Source: Coprococcus sp. (GTDB taxonomy: Bacteria; Bacillota; Clostridia; Lachnospirales; Lachnospiraceae). Taken from it: a stretch of DNA of 64,000 bases. Below are positions 1 to 7,581 of this stretch, one piece after another. The notes under the pieces were generated by a model. That model did no database searches and was not told the origin of the DNA. It saw only the letters and a program-made list of their open reading frames with translations. Location of the stretch: the NCBI GenBank assembly GCA_016296785.1, contig JAEDHX010000003.1:1-64000 (forward strand). The letters run 5' to 3'. The position numbers were made by a program, and so were the translations under genes. Every line of letters starts with the position of its first letter. Position 1 is the first letter of the stretch.

Positions 1-70
1 ACAGGTCCCTTGGCAAAAAAATATTGCCACTGGGACTAGTGGCAATACTTTTTTTGACCAAGGGACCTGT
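1..70. repeat. Hairpin with GGGACCTGT ends
   Basis: Bases 1-13 pair with 58-70 (ACAGGTCCCTTGG against CCAAGGGACCTGT), and 23-30 pair with 39-46 (ATTGCCAC against GTGGCAAT), with A-rich and T-rich runs between. The outer arm has the same GGGACCTGT core as the tandem copies just downstream and as the ends of the foldback at 15828-16253, so it belongs to the same dispersed repeat family. The window begins inside or at the edge of this element. No gene is visible in it. Confidence 0.75.
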
Positions 71-145
71 CCCCATGGCTAATTTTTGACCAACGGACCT
101 GTCCCCATGGCTAATTTTTGACCAACGGACCTGTCCCCGTGGCGA
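62..145. repeat. 32-bp tandem repeat, about 2.6 copies
   Basis: The core GGACCTGTCCCC recurs at 63, 95 and 127, giving a 32-bp period. The spacer (ATGGCTAATTTTTGACCAAC) is the same in the first two copies and diverges in the third. The array ends about 55 bp before the metG -35 box. The core resembles the palindromic REP-like repeats common in Clostridia; that family assignment is inference. Confidence 0.8.
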
Positions 146-199
146 ATTGTGCAATATGTTTAATTTGATTGTAAGAATTGGTAAAATTTACCAAAAATG

Positions 200-229
200 T
201 TGACAGAGGAGAGTGGGAGGTATTATAAT
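200..229 (+). promoter_or_regulatory. metG promoter, sigma-A type
   Basis: A consensus -35 TTGACA lies at 200-205 and a consensus -10 TATAAT at 224-229, separated by 18 bp. The transcribed leader then holds a small stem (ACAGGCA at 242-248 with TGCCTGT near 258-264) before the metG ribosome binding site AAAGGAGGG at about 272-280. Confidence 0.75.
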
Positions 230-288
230 CGTAATACTTGCACAGGCATTTCATTAGTGCCTGTAGTACTAAAAGGAGGGTTTTTGAA

Positions 289-2325
289 ATGGCAAAAAAA
301 CCGTATTATATTACAACCGCCATTGCATATGCGTCAGGCAAGCCTCATATAGGCAACACATACGAGATCGTGTTGGCTGACAGCATTGCAAGGTACAAAA
401 GATTCACCGGATATGATGTAAGGTTCCAGACAGGAACAGATGAGCATGGTCAGAAGATTGAGAATAAGGCTTTTGAGCACATGCAGACTCCAAAGGAATT
501 TGTTGATGAGACTGCCGGTGAGATTAAGAATATCTGGGATTTAATGAATACATCCTATGATAAGTTTATTAGAACTACTGATGATTATCACGAGAAACAG
601 GTACAGAAAATCTTTAAGAAGCTGTATGACCAGGGTGATATCTATAAGAGTGAGTATGTTGGAAAGTATTGTACTCCATGTGAATCTTTCTTTACAGATT
701 CTCAGCTTGTAGACGGAAGATGCCCGGACTGTGGAAGACCTGTTGAGGAAGCTAAGGAGGAAGCATATTTCTTCAAGCTTTCAAAATACCAGGACAGACT
801 TATGAAGCATATTGAACAGAACCCTGATTTTATTCAGCCTGAATCAAGAAAGAATGAGATGGTGAATAACTTCCTTAAACCGGGACTTCAGGATCTTTGT
901 GTATCAAGAACTTCTTTTAAATGGGGTATACCTGTTGATTTCGATGATAAGCATGTTATATATGTTTGGATAGATGCACTTTCAAACTACATTACCGGTC
1001 TTGGATATGATGTTGATGGAAGTCATGATGAGCTATATAAGAAGTATTGGCCTTGCGACCTTCACCTTATTGGAAAGGATATATTGAGATTTCATACAAT
1101 CTATTGGCCAATTATGCTTATGGCACTTGGCCTTCCGCTTCCAAAGAAGGTCTTTGGTCATCCTTGGCTTATCCAGAACGATGGCAAGATGAGCAAATCC
1201 AAGGGAAATGTTATGTATGCAGATGACATGGTTAGACTATTTGGCGTTGATGCAGTAAGGTTCTTTGTTCTTCATGAGATGCCATTTGAAAATGACGGAG
1301 TTATTTCATGGGAGCTTGTAGTTGAGAGAATTAATTCTGAGCTTGCAAATACTCTTGGTAATCTTGTAAACAGAACTATTTCCATGTCAAATAAATACTT
1401 CGACGGTGTTGTTACAAATGCGAAGGAGATTGAGGAAGTAGATAATGACCTTAAAAAGGTTGTTCTTGATTGTCGTTATAAGGTTGCAGAGTGTATGGAT
1501 AAGCTTAGAGTTGCAGATGCAATTTCTGAGATATTTACACTGTTTAAGAGATGTAATAAATATATTGATGAAACTATGCCATGGGCACTTGCTAAGGAAG
1601 AGGATAAGAAGGACAGACTTAATACAGTATTATACAACCTTGTTGAGAGTATTGTAATTGGTGCTTCACTTCTTGAGCCATATATGCCTGACACGTCTCT
1701 TAAGATATTGAGTCAGCTTAATACAACTAAGAGAAAGGTTACTGAACTTGGTACATTTGGCTTGTACCCTTCGGGTAATAAGGTAACTGAAAAGCCTGAT
1801 ATCTTATTTGCAAGACTTGATCTTGATGAGATTATGGCTGAGGTTGCTAAGTTTGCTCCTGCTGAGGAGGAGACTATATATGAGAAGGCTAAGAAGCAGA
1901 AGGAGGAAAGTGCTAACTCAGAGGAAAGCAAGAAGGTTAAGCTTGCTGAGGCTAAGGTTGAAGCACTAAAGAGTGATCCATCTGTTCTTGATAAGACGGA
2001 GATTTCAATTGAAGATTTCCAAAAGATGCAGCTTATGATTGGAGAGATTATCGAATGTAATGAGGTTGCAAATTCAAGAAAGCTTCTTTGCTCAAAGGTT
2101 AAATTTGCTGAGAACAATGTAAAACAGATTGTTTCAGGAATTAAGGGAATATACCAGGCAGATGAAATGGTTGGTAAGAAGGTTGTAGCAATTGTGAACC
2201 TTAAACCATGTAAGCTTGCCGGAGTAATATCGGAAGGTATGCTCCTTTGTGCTGAGAGCCCTGAGGGTGATTTATCACTTCTTACAACTGAGAAGGATTT
2301 TCCTGGAGGATGCTTTATCAGCTAG
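289..2325 (+). CDS. metG: Methionyl-tRNA synthetase
   Basis: Charges tRNA-Met with methionine in the cytoplasm. The 678-aa protein has the class I signature variant PHIGN near residue 20, a zinc-knuckle insertion with two CxxC pairs (CTPC and CPDC), and the KMSKS loop at residues 300-304. The last ~110 residues form the Trbp111-like tRNA-binding domain found in the long bacterial form, preceded by a charged Lys/Glu-rich linker. The ATG at 289 is chosen because AAAGGAGGG sits about 9 bp upstream; an upstream ATG at 238 would add 17 unrelated residues. It is transcribed alone from the promoter at 200-229. Function is secure. Confidence 0.97.
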   Translation: MAKKPYYITTAIAYASGKPHIGNTYEIVLADSIARYKRFTGYDVRFQTGTDEHGQKIENKAFEHMQTPKEFVDETAGEIKNIWDLMNTSYDKFIRTTDDYHEKQVQKIFKKLYDQGDIYKSEYVGKYCTPCESFFTDSQLVDGRCPDCGRPVEEAKEEAYFFKLSKYQDRLMKHIEQNPDFIQPESRKNEMVNNFLKPGLQDLCVSRTSFKWGIPVDFDDKHVIYVWIDALSNYITGLGYDVDGSHDELYKKYWPCDLHLIGKDILRFHTIYWPIMLMALGLPLPKKVFGHPWLIQNDGKMSKSKGNVMYADDMVRLFGVDAVRFFVLHEMPFENDGVISWELVVERINSELANTLGNLVNRTISMSNKYFDGVVTNAKEIEEVDNDLKKVVLDCRYKVAECMDKLRVADAISEIFTLFKRCNKYIDETMPWALAKEEDKKDRLNTVLYNLVESIVIGASLLEPYMPDTSLKILSQLNTTKRKVTELGTFGLYPSGNKVTEKPDILFARLDLDEIMAEVAKFAPAEEETIYEKAKKQKEESANSEESKKVKLAEAKVEALKSDPSVLDKTEISIEDFQKMQLMIGEIIECNEVANSRKLLCSKVKFAENNVKQIVSGIKGIYQADEMVGKKVVAIVNLKPCKLAGVISEGMLLCAESPEGDLSLLTTEKDFPGGCFIS

Positions 2326-2353
2326 TTAGATGAGTATATTAACACTATCAATG

Positions 2354-2382
2354 CCCCGGCGGGATTTGATATTCTACCGGGG
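2354..2382 (+). other. Hairpin downstream of metG
   Basis: CCCCGG at 2354-2359 can pair with CCGGGG at 2377-2382. No run of T follows, so it may stabilise the 3' end or act as a weak terminator rather than a standard intrinsic terminator. Confidence 0.35.
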
Positions 2383-2474
2383 TAAATGAGCGCTTATATA
2401 CTCGTTGCTTTGTTTACAAAGATATGATAATATTGTGTTGATTGGCTAATGGAGGAGCCGATTTTTGAAAGATT

Positions 2475-2730
2475 TAGAAATCTTAGCGCCATGAACCCTG
2501 GATAAAATGTGAGATTATTATACATAGAAAGACATATGATATTTGCAGGGATAACGAGGATAGAGGTTATCGAATATTCGGCGGATGCCTCTACGTGTTT
2601 TCTCGGATGCGCACATGTGATTTAAATATGAGGGTAACTTCAAAACAAAGATCCATGACCGAGAGCTTGTGTAACCGATTCTGCATTTGCAGACGGTATT
2701 GAAAAACACCGGAAGAATTACCGGTTATAG
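2475..2730 (+). ncRNA. glmS ribozyme (GlcN6P-responsive)
   Basis: The leader directly upstream of glmS carries the conserved parts of the self-cleaving glmS ribozyme-riboswitch: the cleavage-site segment AGCGCC at 2485-2490, then GATAACGAGGATAGAGG at about 2550-2566 and the GTTATCGAA...TTCGGCGGATGCCTCT block to about 2592. More weakly conserved helices follow up to the RBS. By family knowledge, glucosamine-6-phosphate is the cofactor and cleavage falls just before the G of GCGCC (between 2485 and 2486), lowering glmS mRNA stability. A weak promoter (TTGCTT at 2405, TAATAT at 2428, 17-bp spacer) lies upstream. The 3' limit is approximate. Confidence 0.93.
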
Positions 2731-2748
2731 CCGAAAGGAGATTTTTTT

Positions 2749-4566
2749 ATGTGTGGTATTATTGGATTTACAGGTAAGCAGCCTGCAAAGGATATTCTTA
2801 TTGATGGACTTGCAAAGCTTGAGTATAGAGGATATGACAGTGCGGGAATTGCTCTTCTAAATGATGATGATACATTAACTATTAGAAAGAAAGCCGGAAG
2901 AGTAGATGATTTGCGTCAGCTTTGTAGCGATAAGGAATATACATCTACCTGCGGTATAGGACATACAAGATGGGCAACCCATGGTGGAGTTACAGATGTT
3001 AATGCACACCCACATAAATGTGGTAATGTTGCGCTTATTCACAATGGAATTATTGAGAATTATAGTGAGATAGTTAGAGAATTCAGCCTTCAGGATAAGC
3101 TTGTATCAGAGACTGATACAGAGGTTGTTGCAGCACTTCTTGACACTCTTTATGACGGGGATCCTATTTATACAATTAGAAAGGCTGTTAAGAAGATTGC
3201 AGGTTCATTTGCATTATGTATTATGTTTGCAGACAAGCCGGGCGTGATATATGCAGTAAGAAATGTCAGCCCAATGGTTGCAGCATATAGCGATGAGGGC
3301 GCAATAATTGCATCAGATTTAACTGCGGTTATTTCATTTACAAAGGAATATTTTGTTGTTCCTGAGTACCATATCCTAACACTTTCAAAGGATGGAATTA
3401 AGGTTGAGGATATGAAGGGTGAAGTGGTAGAACCACAGATGCTTGAGATTACCTGGGATATTACAGCAGCTCAGAAGGGCGGCTATCCGCACTTTATGTT
3501 AAAGGAGATATACGAGCAGCCGGAGGCTCTTCGTAATACTATAACACCTCGTATTGTTAATTCCCTTCCTGATTTTACTGAGGATGGAATTGATGATGAG
3601 GTATTTAAGAACTGTGAGAATATAACAGTTGTTGCATGTGGTACAGCAATGCATGCGGGAATGATTGGTAAGGCCATGATAGAATCAGAACTCAAGATTC
3701 CTGTAAATGTTGAGATTGCTTCTGAATTCAGATACAAGGAACCTCTTATCAACGAGAAAACACTTGTTATTGTAACTTCACAGTCAGGTGAGACAATTGA
3801 TACACTTGAGGCTCTTCGCCTTGCGAAGAAATGCGGTTCAAAGGTACTTTCAATTGTCAATGTTAAAGGCTCAACTATTGCAAGAGAAAGTGATTACGTA
3901 TTCTATACTCATGCTGGCCCGGAGATTGCAGTTGCAAGTACCAAGGCATATTCTGTTCAGATGGCAGCTATGTATCTGATTGGTTGCAGACTGGGATATG
4001 TTAAGGGTATATATAGTGAAGAAAAGGCAAAGGAATTTGTCAAGCAGCTTCTGGGTGTTATTCCTGTTATTGAGGAGACACTTGAACAGGCTAATAAGGT
4101 TAAGGCCGTTGCTAACTTTATCAAGATGGCACCTGATGCTTTCTTTATTGGAAGAGGAATTGATTATACCCTTTCTTTAGAGGCGGCACTTAAGCTTAAA
4201 GAGATTTCTTATGTTCATGCAGAGGCATATGCAGCAGGAGAGCTTAAGCATGGTACTATTGCTCTTATTACAGAGAATGTTCCTGTAATAGCACTTGCTA
4301 CTCAGGAAGCAGTATATGGTAAGATTATCTCTAACATAAGAGAGGTAAAGGCAAGAGGTGCATATGTAATTCTTATTAGTATGGATGAGAAGGTTGATGA
4401 TGCAGATATATGTAATAAGCATATTCGCATACCAAAGCAGGATGGCTTATTTACAGTATTTTCAGCAGCTGTTATTCTTCAGCTGATTGCATATTATACA
4501 TCAGACGCGAAAGGACTTGATGTTGATAAGCCACGTAATCTGGCAAAATCAGTTACAGTAGAATAA
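2749..4566 (+). CDS. glmS: Glutamine--fructose-6-phosphate aminotransferase
   Basis: Makes glucosamine-6-phosphate from fructose-6-phosphate and glutamine, the first step to UDP-GlcNAc for peptidoglycan. The protein is 605 aa, the usual length. It starts MCGIIGF, placing the N-terminal glutaminase nucleophile Cys at residue 2 (Cys1 after Met removal). Two SIS sugar-isomerase domains follow, the first containing CGTAMHAG near 296 and SQSGETIDT, and the protein ends in the typical NLAKSVTVE tail with the active-site lysine. The RBS AAAGGAG lies just before the ATG. Control by the upstream ribozyme is expected: the product feeds back on its own mRNA. Confidence 0.98.
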   Translation: MCGIIGFTGKQPAKDILIDGLAKLEYRGYDSAGIALLNDDDTLTIRKKAGRVDDLRQLCSDKEYTSTCGIGHTRWATHGGVTDVNAHPHKCGNVALIHNGIIENYSEIVREFSLQDKLVSETDTEVVAALLDTLYDGDPIYTIRKAVKKIAGSFALCIMFADKPGVIYAVRNVSPMVAAYSDEGAIIASDLTAVISFTKEYFVVPEYHILTLSKDGIKVEDMKGEVVEPQMLEITWDITAAQKGGYPHFMLKEIYEQPEALRNTITPRIVNSLPDFTEDGIDDEVFKNCENITVVACGTAMHAGMIGKAMIESELKIPVNVEIASEFRYKEPLINEKTLVIVTSQSGETIDTLEALRLAKKCGSKVLSIVNVKGSTIARESDYVFYTHAGPEIAVASTKAYSVQMAAMYLIGCRLGYVKGIYSEEKAKEFVKQLLGVIPVIEETLEQANKVKAVANFIKMAPDAFFIGRGIDYTLSLEAALKLKEISYVHAEAYAAGELKHGTIALITENVPVIALATQEAVYGKIISNIREVKARGAYVILISMDEKVDDADICNKHIRIPKQDGLFTVFSAAVILQLIAYYTSDAKGLDVDKPRNLAKSVTVE

Positions 4567-4601
4567 AACTGCAATAGAAATTTGTTACGGAGGGCGTTTT
4601 T

Positions 4602-5663
4602 ATGAGTTCAGATAAAGCATATTTATGCGATGAATACAAAATGTATTTCAAGGTTGAAGATGGGGTACGAGTATTACATAGTGAGGAAGAGCTATATAAT
4701 TCTCCATTTGTTGGAAACAACTGTTTTTGTCATGAAGAATATATTGATGGTAAGAAAGCACTTGCTTATTCAATTCCGGCAATGGTTACCATGGAACAGT
4801 TTATTACCAAGAAGATTCATAAAGACGAGTTACTTGACATTTTGTTCAGCATAACTGATCAGCTTATGTACCTTAAGGCAAATGAATTGTCTATTGGTAA
4901 GGTTATTCTTAACACAGGATATATGTATCTTGATCTTAAGAATATGGCTGTGCAGCTTATTTTCCTTCCACTTGATAAGCCGATGGACAAGTGCAATATG
5001 GAGAAATTTGTAAGGGATTTAGTTAACCGTCTTACATTTGCCGATAAAAAGGCTTCGGATTGTGGATATGAGTTAATAAAATATTTTGATCACAACAAGG
5101 TATTCTACCTTTCGGAGTTCTATAAGTTTATCATTGATTTCAGAAATGAAAGCGAGGTAGAGTCTGATGCTGAAACTACAGTGTCTGCACAGGAGGCTGC
5201 GGTAGCTGATAGTGAGGCGGCACCTACTACTCCAACTGTATCATCTGCATCCTTTAAGCTTGCCAAGGAGAAGAAGGATTATTCTTCAATGGATATTGGC
5301 TTCAATATTGATGACAGTGCAAAGGATAGCTCAACGATGGTTCTGACAGGAACACTTAAGTCAAAGATGGGACCGTTCATTATCAGAACAAGAACAGGTG
5401 AAAGAATCCGTATTGATAAACCGATATTCTGTATTGGTAAGTCAACACAGGGCGTTGACTATCAGGTTACTGATAATAACTCAGTCAGCCGCCGCCATGC
5501 TTACATTATTAATGTTAATGGTGTTTATTATCTGCGTGATAATAAATCAACCAACCACACATATCTTGGTGGCAAGGTAATTAACAGCGGTACTGATATG
5601 ATGCTTATTTACGGAAGCCATTTCAGACTTGCAAATGAAGAATTTACATTTAAAGAGAGATAA
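4602..5663 (+). CDS. FHA-domain protein with DUF6382-like N-terminus
   Basis: A 353-aa cytoplasmic protein. Residues 1-180 resemble the DUF6382 region that accompanies FHA domains in Clostridia; a low-complexity Ala/Thr/Ser/Glu linker spans about 185-215; residues 255-350 are an FHA domain with the SRRHA and NKSTNHTYLGG motifs that bind phosphothreonine. It lies 35 bp after glmS with its own RBS (CGGAGGG) and probably shares the glmS transcript. A paralogue with the same order plus membrane segments closes the Tad operon at 32750-34183. A role in Ser/Thr-kinase signalling is likely; the partner is unknown. Confidence 0.75.
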   Translation: MSSDKAYLCDEYKMYFKVEDGVRVLHSEEELYNSPFVGNNCFCHEEYIDGKKALAYSIPAMVTMEQFITKKIHKDELLDILFSITDQLMYLKANELSIGKVILNTGYMYLDLKNMAVQLIFLPLDKPMDKCNMEKFVRDLVNRLTFADKKASDCGYELIKYFDHNKVFYLSEFYKFIIDFRNESEVESDAETTVSAQEAAVADSEAAPTTPTVSSASFKLAKEKKDYSSMDIGFNIDDSAKDSSTMVLTGTLKSKMGPFIIRTRTGERIRIDKPIFCIGKSTQGVDYQVTDNNSVSRRHAYIINVNGVYYLRDNKSTNHTYLGGKVINSGTDMMLIYGSHFRLANEEFTFKER

Positions 5664-5685
5664 AGAATAAACCAAAAGGTGAATA

Positions 5686-5715
5686 AAAAATCGGAGGATA
5701 ATTCCTCCGATTTTT
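5686..5715. terminator. Bidirectional intrinsic terminator
   Basis: A 13-bp stem (AAAAATCGGAGGA with TCCTCCGATTTTT) lies between the convergent FHA gene and lipoprotein gene, with A-run and T-run on the two sides, so it can stop transcription from both directions. Confidence 0.85.
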
Positions 5716-5756
5716 AGTTTCTGAGTAATATATGAAAGCTTTTATGATGAGTATAT

Positions 5757-6455
5757 TTATTCTTCATCAACGGCTTCAGTAGTTGGAAGCACTTCATTTT
5801 CCAATGCAATCATGGCAGCATCCAGCTTAGCGAGATCATTTGTATCTATATAATAGTATTCGCCGTCATCTATCATCTTTACCGACACTGTAACAGGATC
5901 TGCATATTGAATATTTGATGACTTTGATTTTAATATGTCAGCGATACCATTTGCAAATACCTCTTCGTAGTCCTCTTTTGTATAGTTGTTATACGAGCCG
6001 GCGCTTACACTCTTGTTGAAGGAGTCAATATAAGCAAAAACATCATCATAGGCCTGGTTCAATATATCGATTGGATATATCTTAACATCAACATAGTAAT
6101 CTGATCCGAGCTTATAGGCTTCAGATATTTCGTATTTTGAGTAGCTGTATATTTCCTCTGCCAAATCCTGATAAGTGGAATTGATGCTGACAGACTTAGC
6201 ATTGTCAAGAGAGTAGTGGGATATGAGCTGGTCTGCAAGATATGCGATGCAGTCACCATGCATTCTGACAGCATCAGTCTGGTTGCCATTGCTTTCCTTA
6301 ATGTATTTATCAAATGAGCCCTTGTAATTCACATCAAGTAAATTCTGAATATATGTCTGATATGCTGTTTTCTTCTTGTGAGCACAGCCTGACAGGGCTG
6401 CAAGTGAAAATAATAATGATAATATAAGTATAAAAACGCGTAAATTTTTCTTCAT
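5757..6455 (-). CDS. Putative lipoprotein of unknown function
   Basis: A 232-aa secreted protein. The N-terminus MKKNLRVF is followed by a hydrophobic stretch and the lipobox LSGC, so it should be lipid-anchored on the outer face of the membrane. The mature part is polar and helical-looking, with several Tyr-rich segments and an acidic end (TTEAVDEE). It resembles small clostridial lipoproteins of the DUF5105 kind, but I cannot confirm this. The ATG at 6455 is chosen because GGAAAGGG precedes it and it puts the signal peptide at the start; a longer reading from 6521 has no signal logic. Confidence 0.7.
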   Translation of the reverse strand: MKKNLRVFILILSLLFSLAALSGCAHKKKTAYQTYIQNLLDVNYKGSFDKYIKESNGNQTDAVRMHGDCIAYLADQLISHYSLDNAKSVSINSTYQDLAEEIYSYSKYEISEAYKLGSDYYVDVKIYPIDILNQAYDDVFAYIDSFNKSVSAGSYNNYTKEDYEEVFANGIADILKSKSSNIQYADPVTVSVKMIDDGEYYYIDTNDLAKLDAAMIALENEVLPTTEAVDEE

Positions 6456-6561
6456 GTACGATACCCTTTCCAAAACCACAATTTCCAAATTACAATATAG
6501 CACACTTTTCAATCTTTGCAACCAAAAAAGTCAAAAATAACTGTGCAAAATAGCTATTATG

Positions 6562-6570
6562 TGTTATAAT
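6562..6570 (+). promoter_or_regulatory. Extended -10 promoter of the DivIVA-like gene
   Basis: TGTTATAAT at 6562-6570 matches an extended -10 (TGn followed by TATAAT). A weak -35 candidate (TGTGCA, 6542-6547) lies 17 bp upstream. The GTG start of the next gene is 40 bp downstream. Confidence 0.55.
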
Positions 6571-6610
6571 AGGCGAAGTATAACGACTATCAATATTTGG
6601 AGGGATTATT

Positions 6611-7501
6611 GTGGCAAAGGACAAAACACTTGATTCAGCATTGGACATGAAGACAGATATATTTAAAACAGTTAAGTTTGGTGGTTATGACAAGAATTCT
6701 GTTGATTATTATATCGAGGATATGAAGTCCGAGCATGCTAAGGAAGTTGAAGAGCTTAAGGCTAATGTGAATAAGCTTAGTGAGGCAGTATTAAGTCTCA
6801 AGACTATGCGTGAAGTTAATATGAATGAGTCTAACAAGACTATTGAGAGTCTTAAGGCTGCGAATGCAGAATATGAGAGTGAGATTGAATCACTCAAGGA
6901 GCAACTCAATGCATATAAGCAGAGAGAATTTGAATCAGCAGGCAGATATGAGTCAATTTCAAGAACTCTCTTAGAGGCAAGAGAAAGTGCTGATCTTCTT
7001 ATTAATCAGACAAATGAGAAGTGTGCTAAGCATGAGGCTGAGGTAAAAGCAAGCTGTGAAGCTCTTGAACAGGAGACAATGGAGAGATGTAACAAGCTCC
7101 AGGTTGATACTGATATTAAGTGCCAGCAGATGCTTGACCAGACTGAGGCTACATGTAATAACATGAAGGATCAGGCTTATAGCGAGAGTGAGAGAACAAG
7201 AACAAAGGCTCATGAATCAGCAGAAGCACTTAGTGCTAAGACTGAGTATGAATGCAGAACAATGAAGGAAGAGGCTGTTAAGGAAGCTGAGAATATTGTT
7301 AATACAGCTTCAGATGAGGCTTACAGACTTAGAATGAATGTTAAGAGAGAGTGCGAGAGCGTTAGCGAATATATGACAGAGCTTCTTTCTGCTCTTGACG
7401 GCGTTGTATTAGCTTGTTCAGTAACTAAGGATGTTGCAGATAAGGCATTTACGGGACTTAAGAGTGATGCAACTGATGCAGCAGCACAGAGCGCTGAATA
7501 A
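6611..7501 (+). CDS. DivIVA-like coiled-coil protein
   Basis: A 296-aa protein, almost entirely predicted coiled coil. The first ~60 residues (FKTVKFGGYDKNSVDYYIEDM) match the start of DivIVA/GpsB proteins, which bind curved membrane at poles and septa. The rest is a long Glu/Lys/Ala heptad region with many cysteines (NEKCAKHE, ERCNK, KCQQM, TCNNM, ECRTM), unusual for this family. The start is GTG at 6611 with GGAGGG upstream. It precedes a PAS/GAF protein and mreB, suggesting a cell-shape or polarity role; this is inference. Polar-organising or ATPase-stalk-like function cannot be excluded. Confidence 0.7.
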   Translation: MAKDKTLDSALDMKTDIFKTVKFGGYDKNSVDYYIEDMKSEHAKEVEELKANVNKLSEAVLSLKTMREVNMNESNKTIESLKAANAEYESEIESLKEQLNAYKQREFESAGRYESISRTLLEARESADLLINQTNEKCAKHEAEVKASCEALEQETMERCNKLQVDTDIKCQQMLDQTEATCNNMKDQAYSESERTRTKAHESAEALSAKTEYECRTMKEEAVKEAENIVNTASDEAYRLRMNVKRECESVSEYMTELLSALDGVVLACSVTKDVADKAFTGLKSDATDAAAQSAE

Positions 7502-7520
7502 TAGAGATTCTATGACAAAT

Positions 7521-7553
7521 AAAACTTTTCTATGCGATGCATAGGAAAGTTTT
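7521..7553 (+). terminator. Intrinsic hairpin after DivIVA-like gene
   Basis: AAAACTTTTCTATGC pairs with GCATAGGAAAGTTTT around a tiny loop, giving a near-perfect 15-bp stem. The T-run is within the stem end. An ATG at 7537 lies inside this stem and is therefore an unlikely start for the next gene. Confidence 0.6.
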
Positions 7554-7581
7554 ATGCTTTTATACAAGAAGGGATACGAAA

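Noticed and set aside
2354..2382. metG intrinsic terminator
   Set aside because: The GC stem is good but no T-run follows; listed only as a hairpin.
7537..7581. Upstream ATG that would extend the PAS/GAF protein by 15 residues
   Set aside because: It lies inside the stem of the terminator at 7521-7553 and has no ribosome binding site; TTG at 7582 has one at the right distance.
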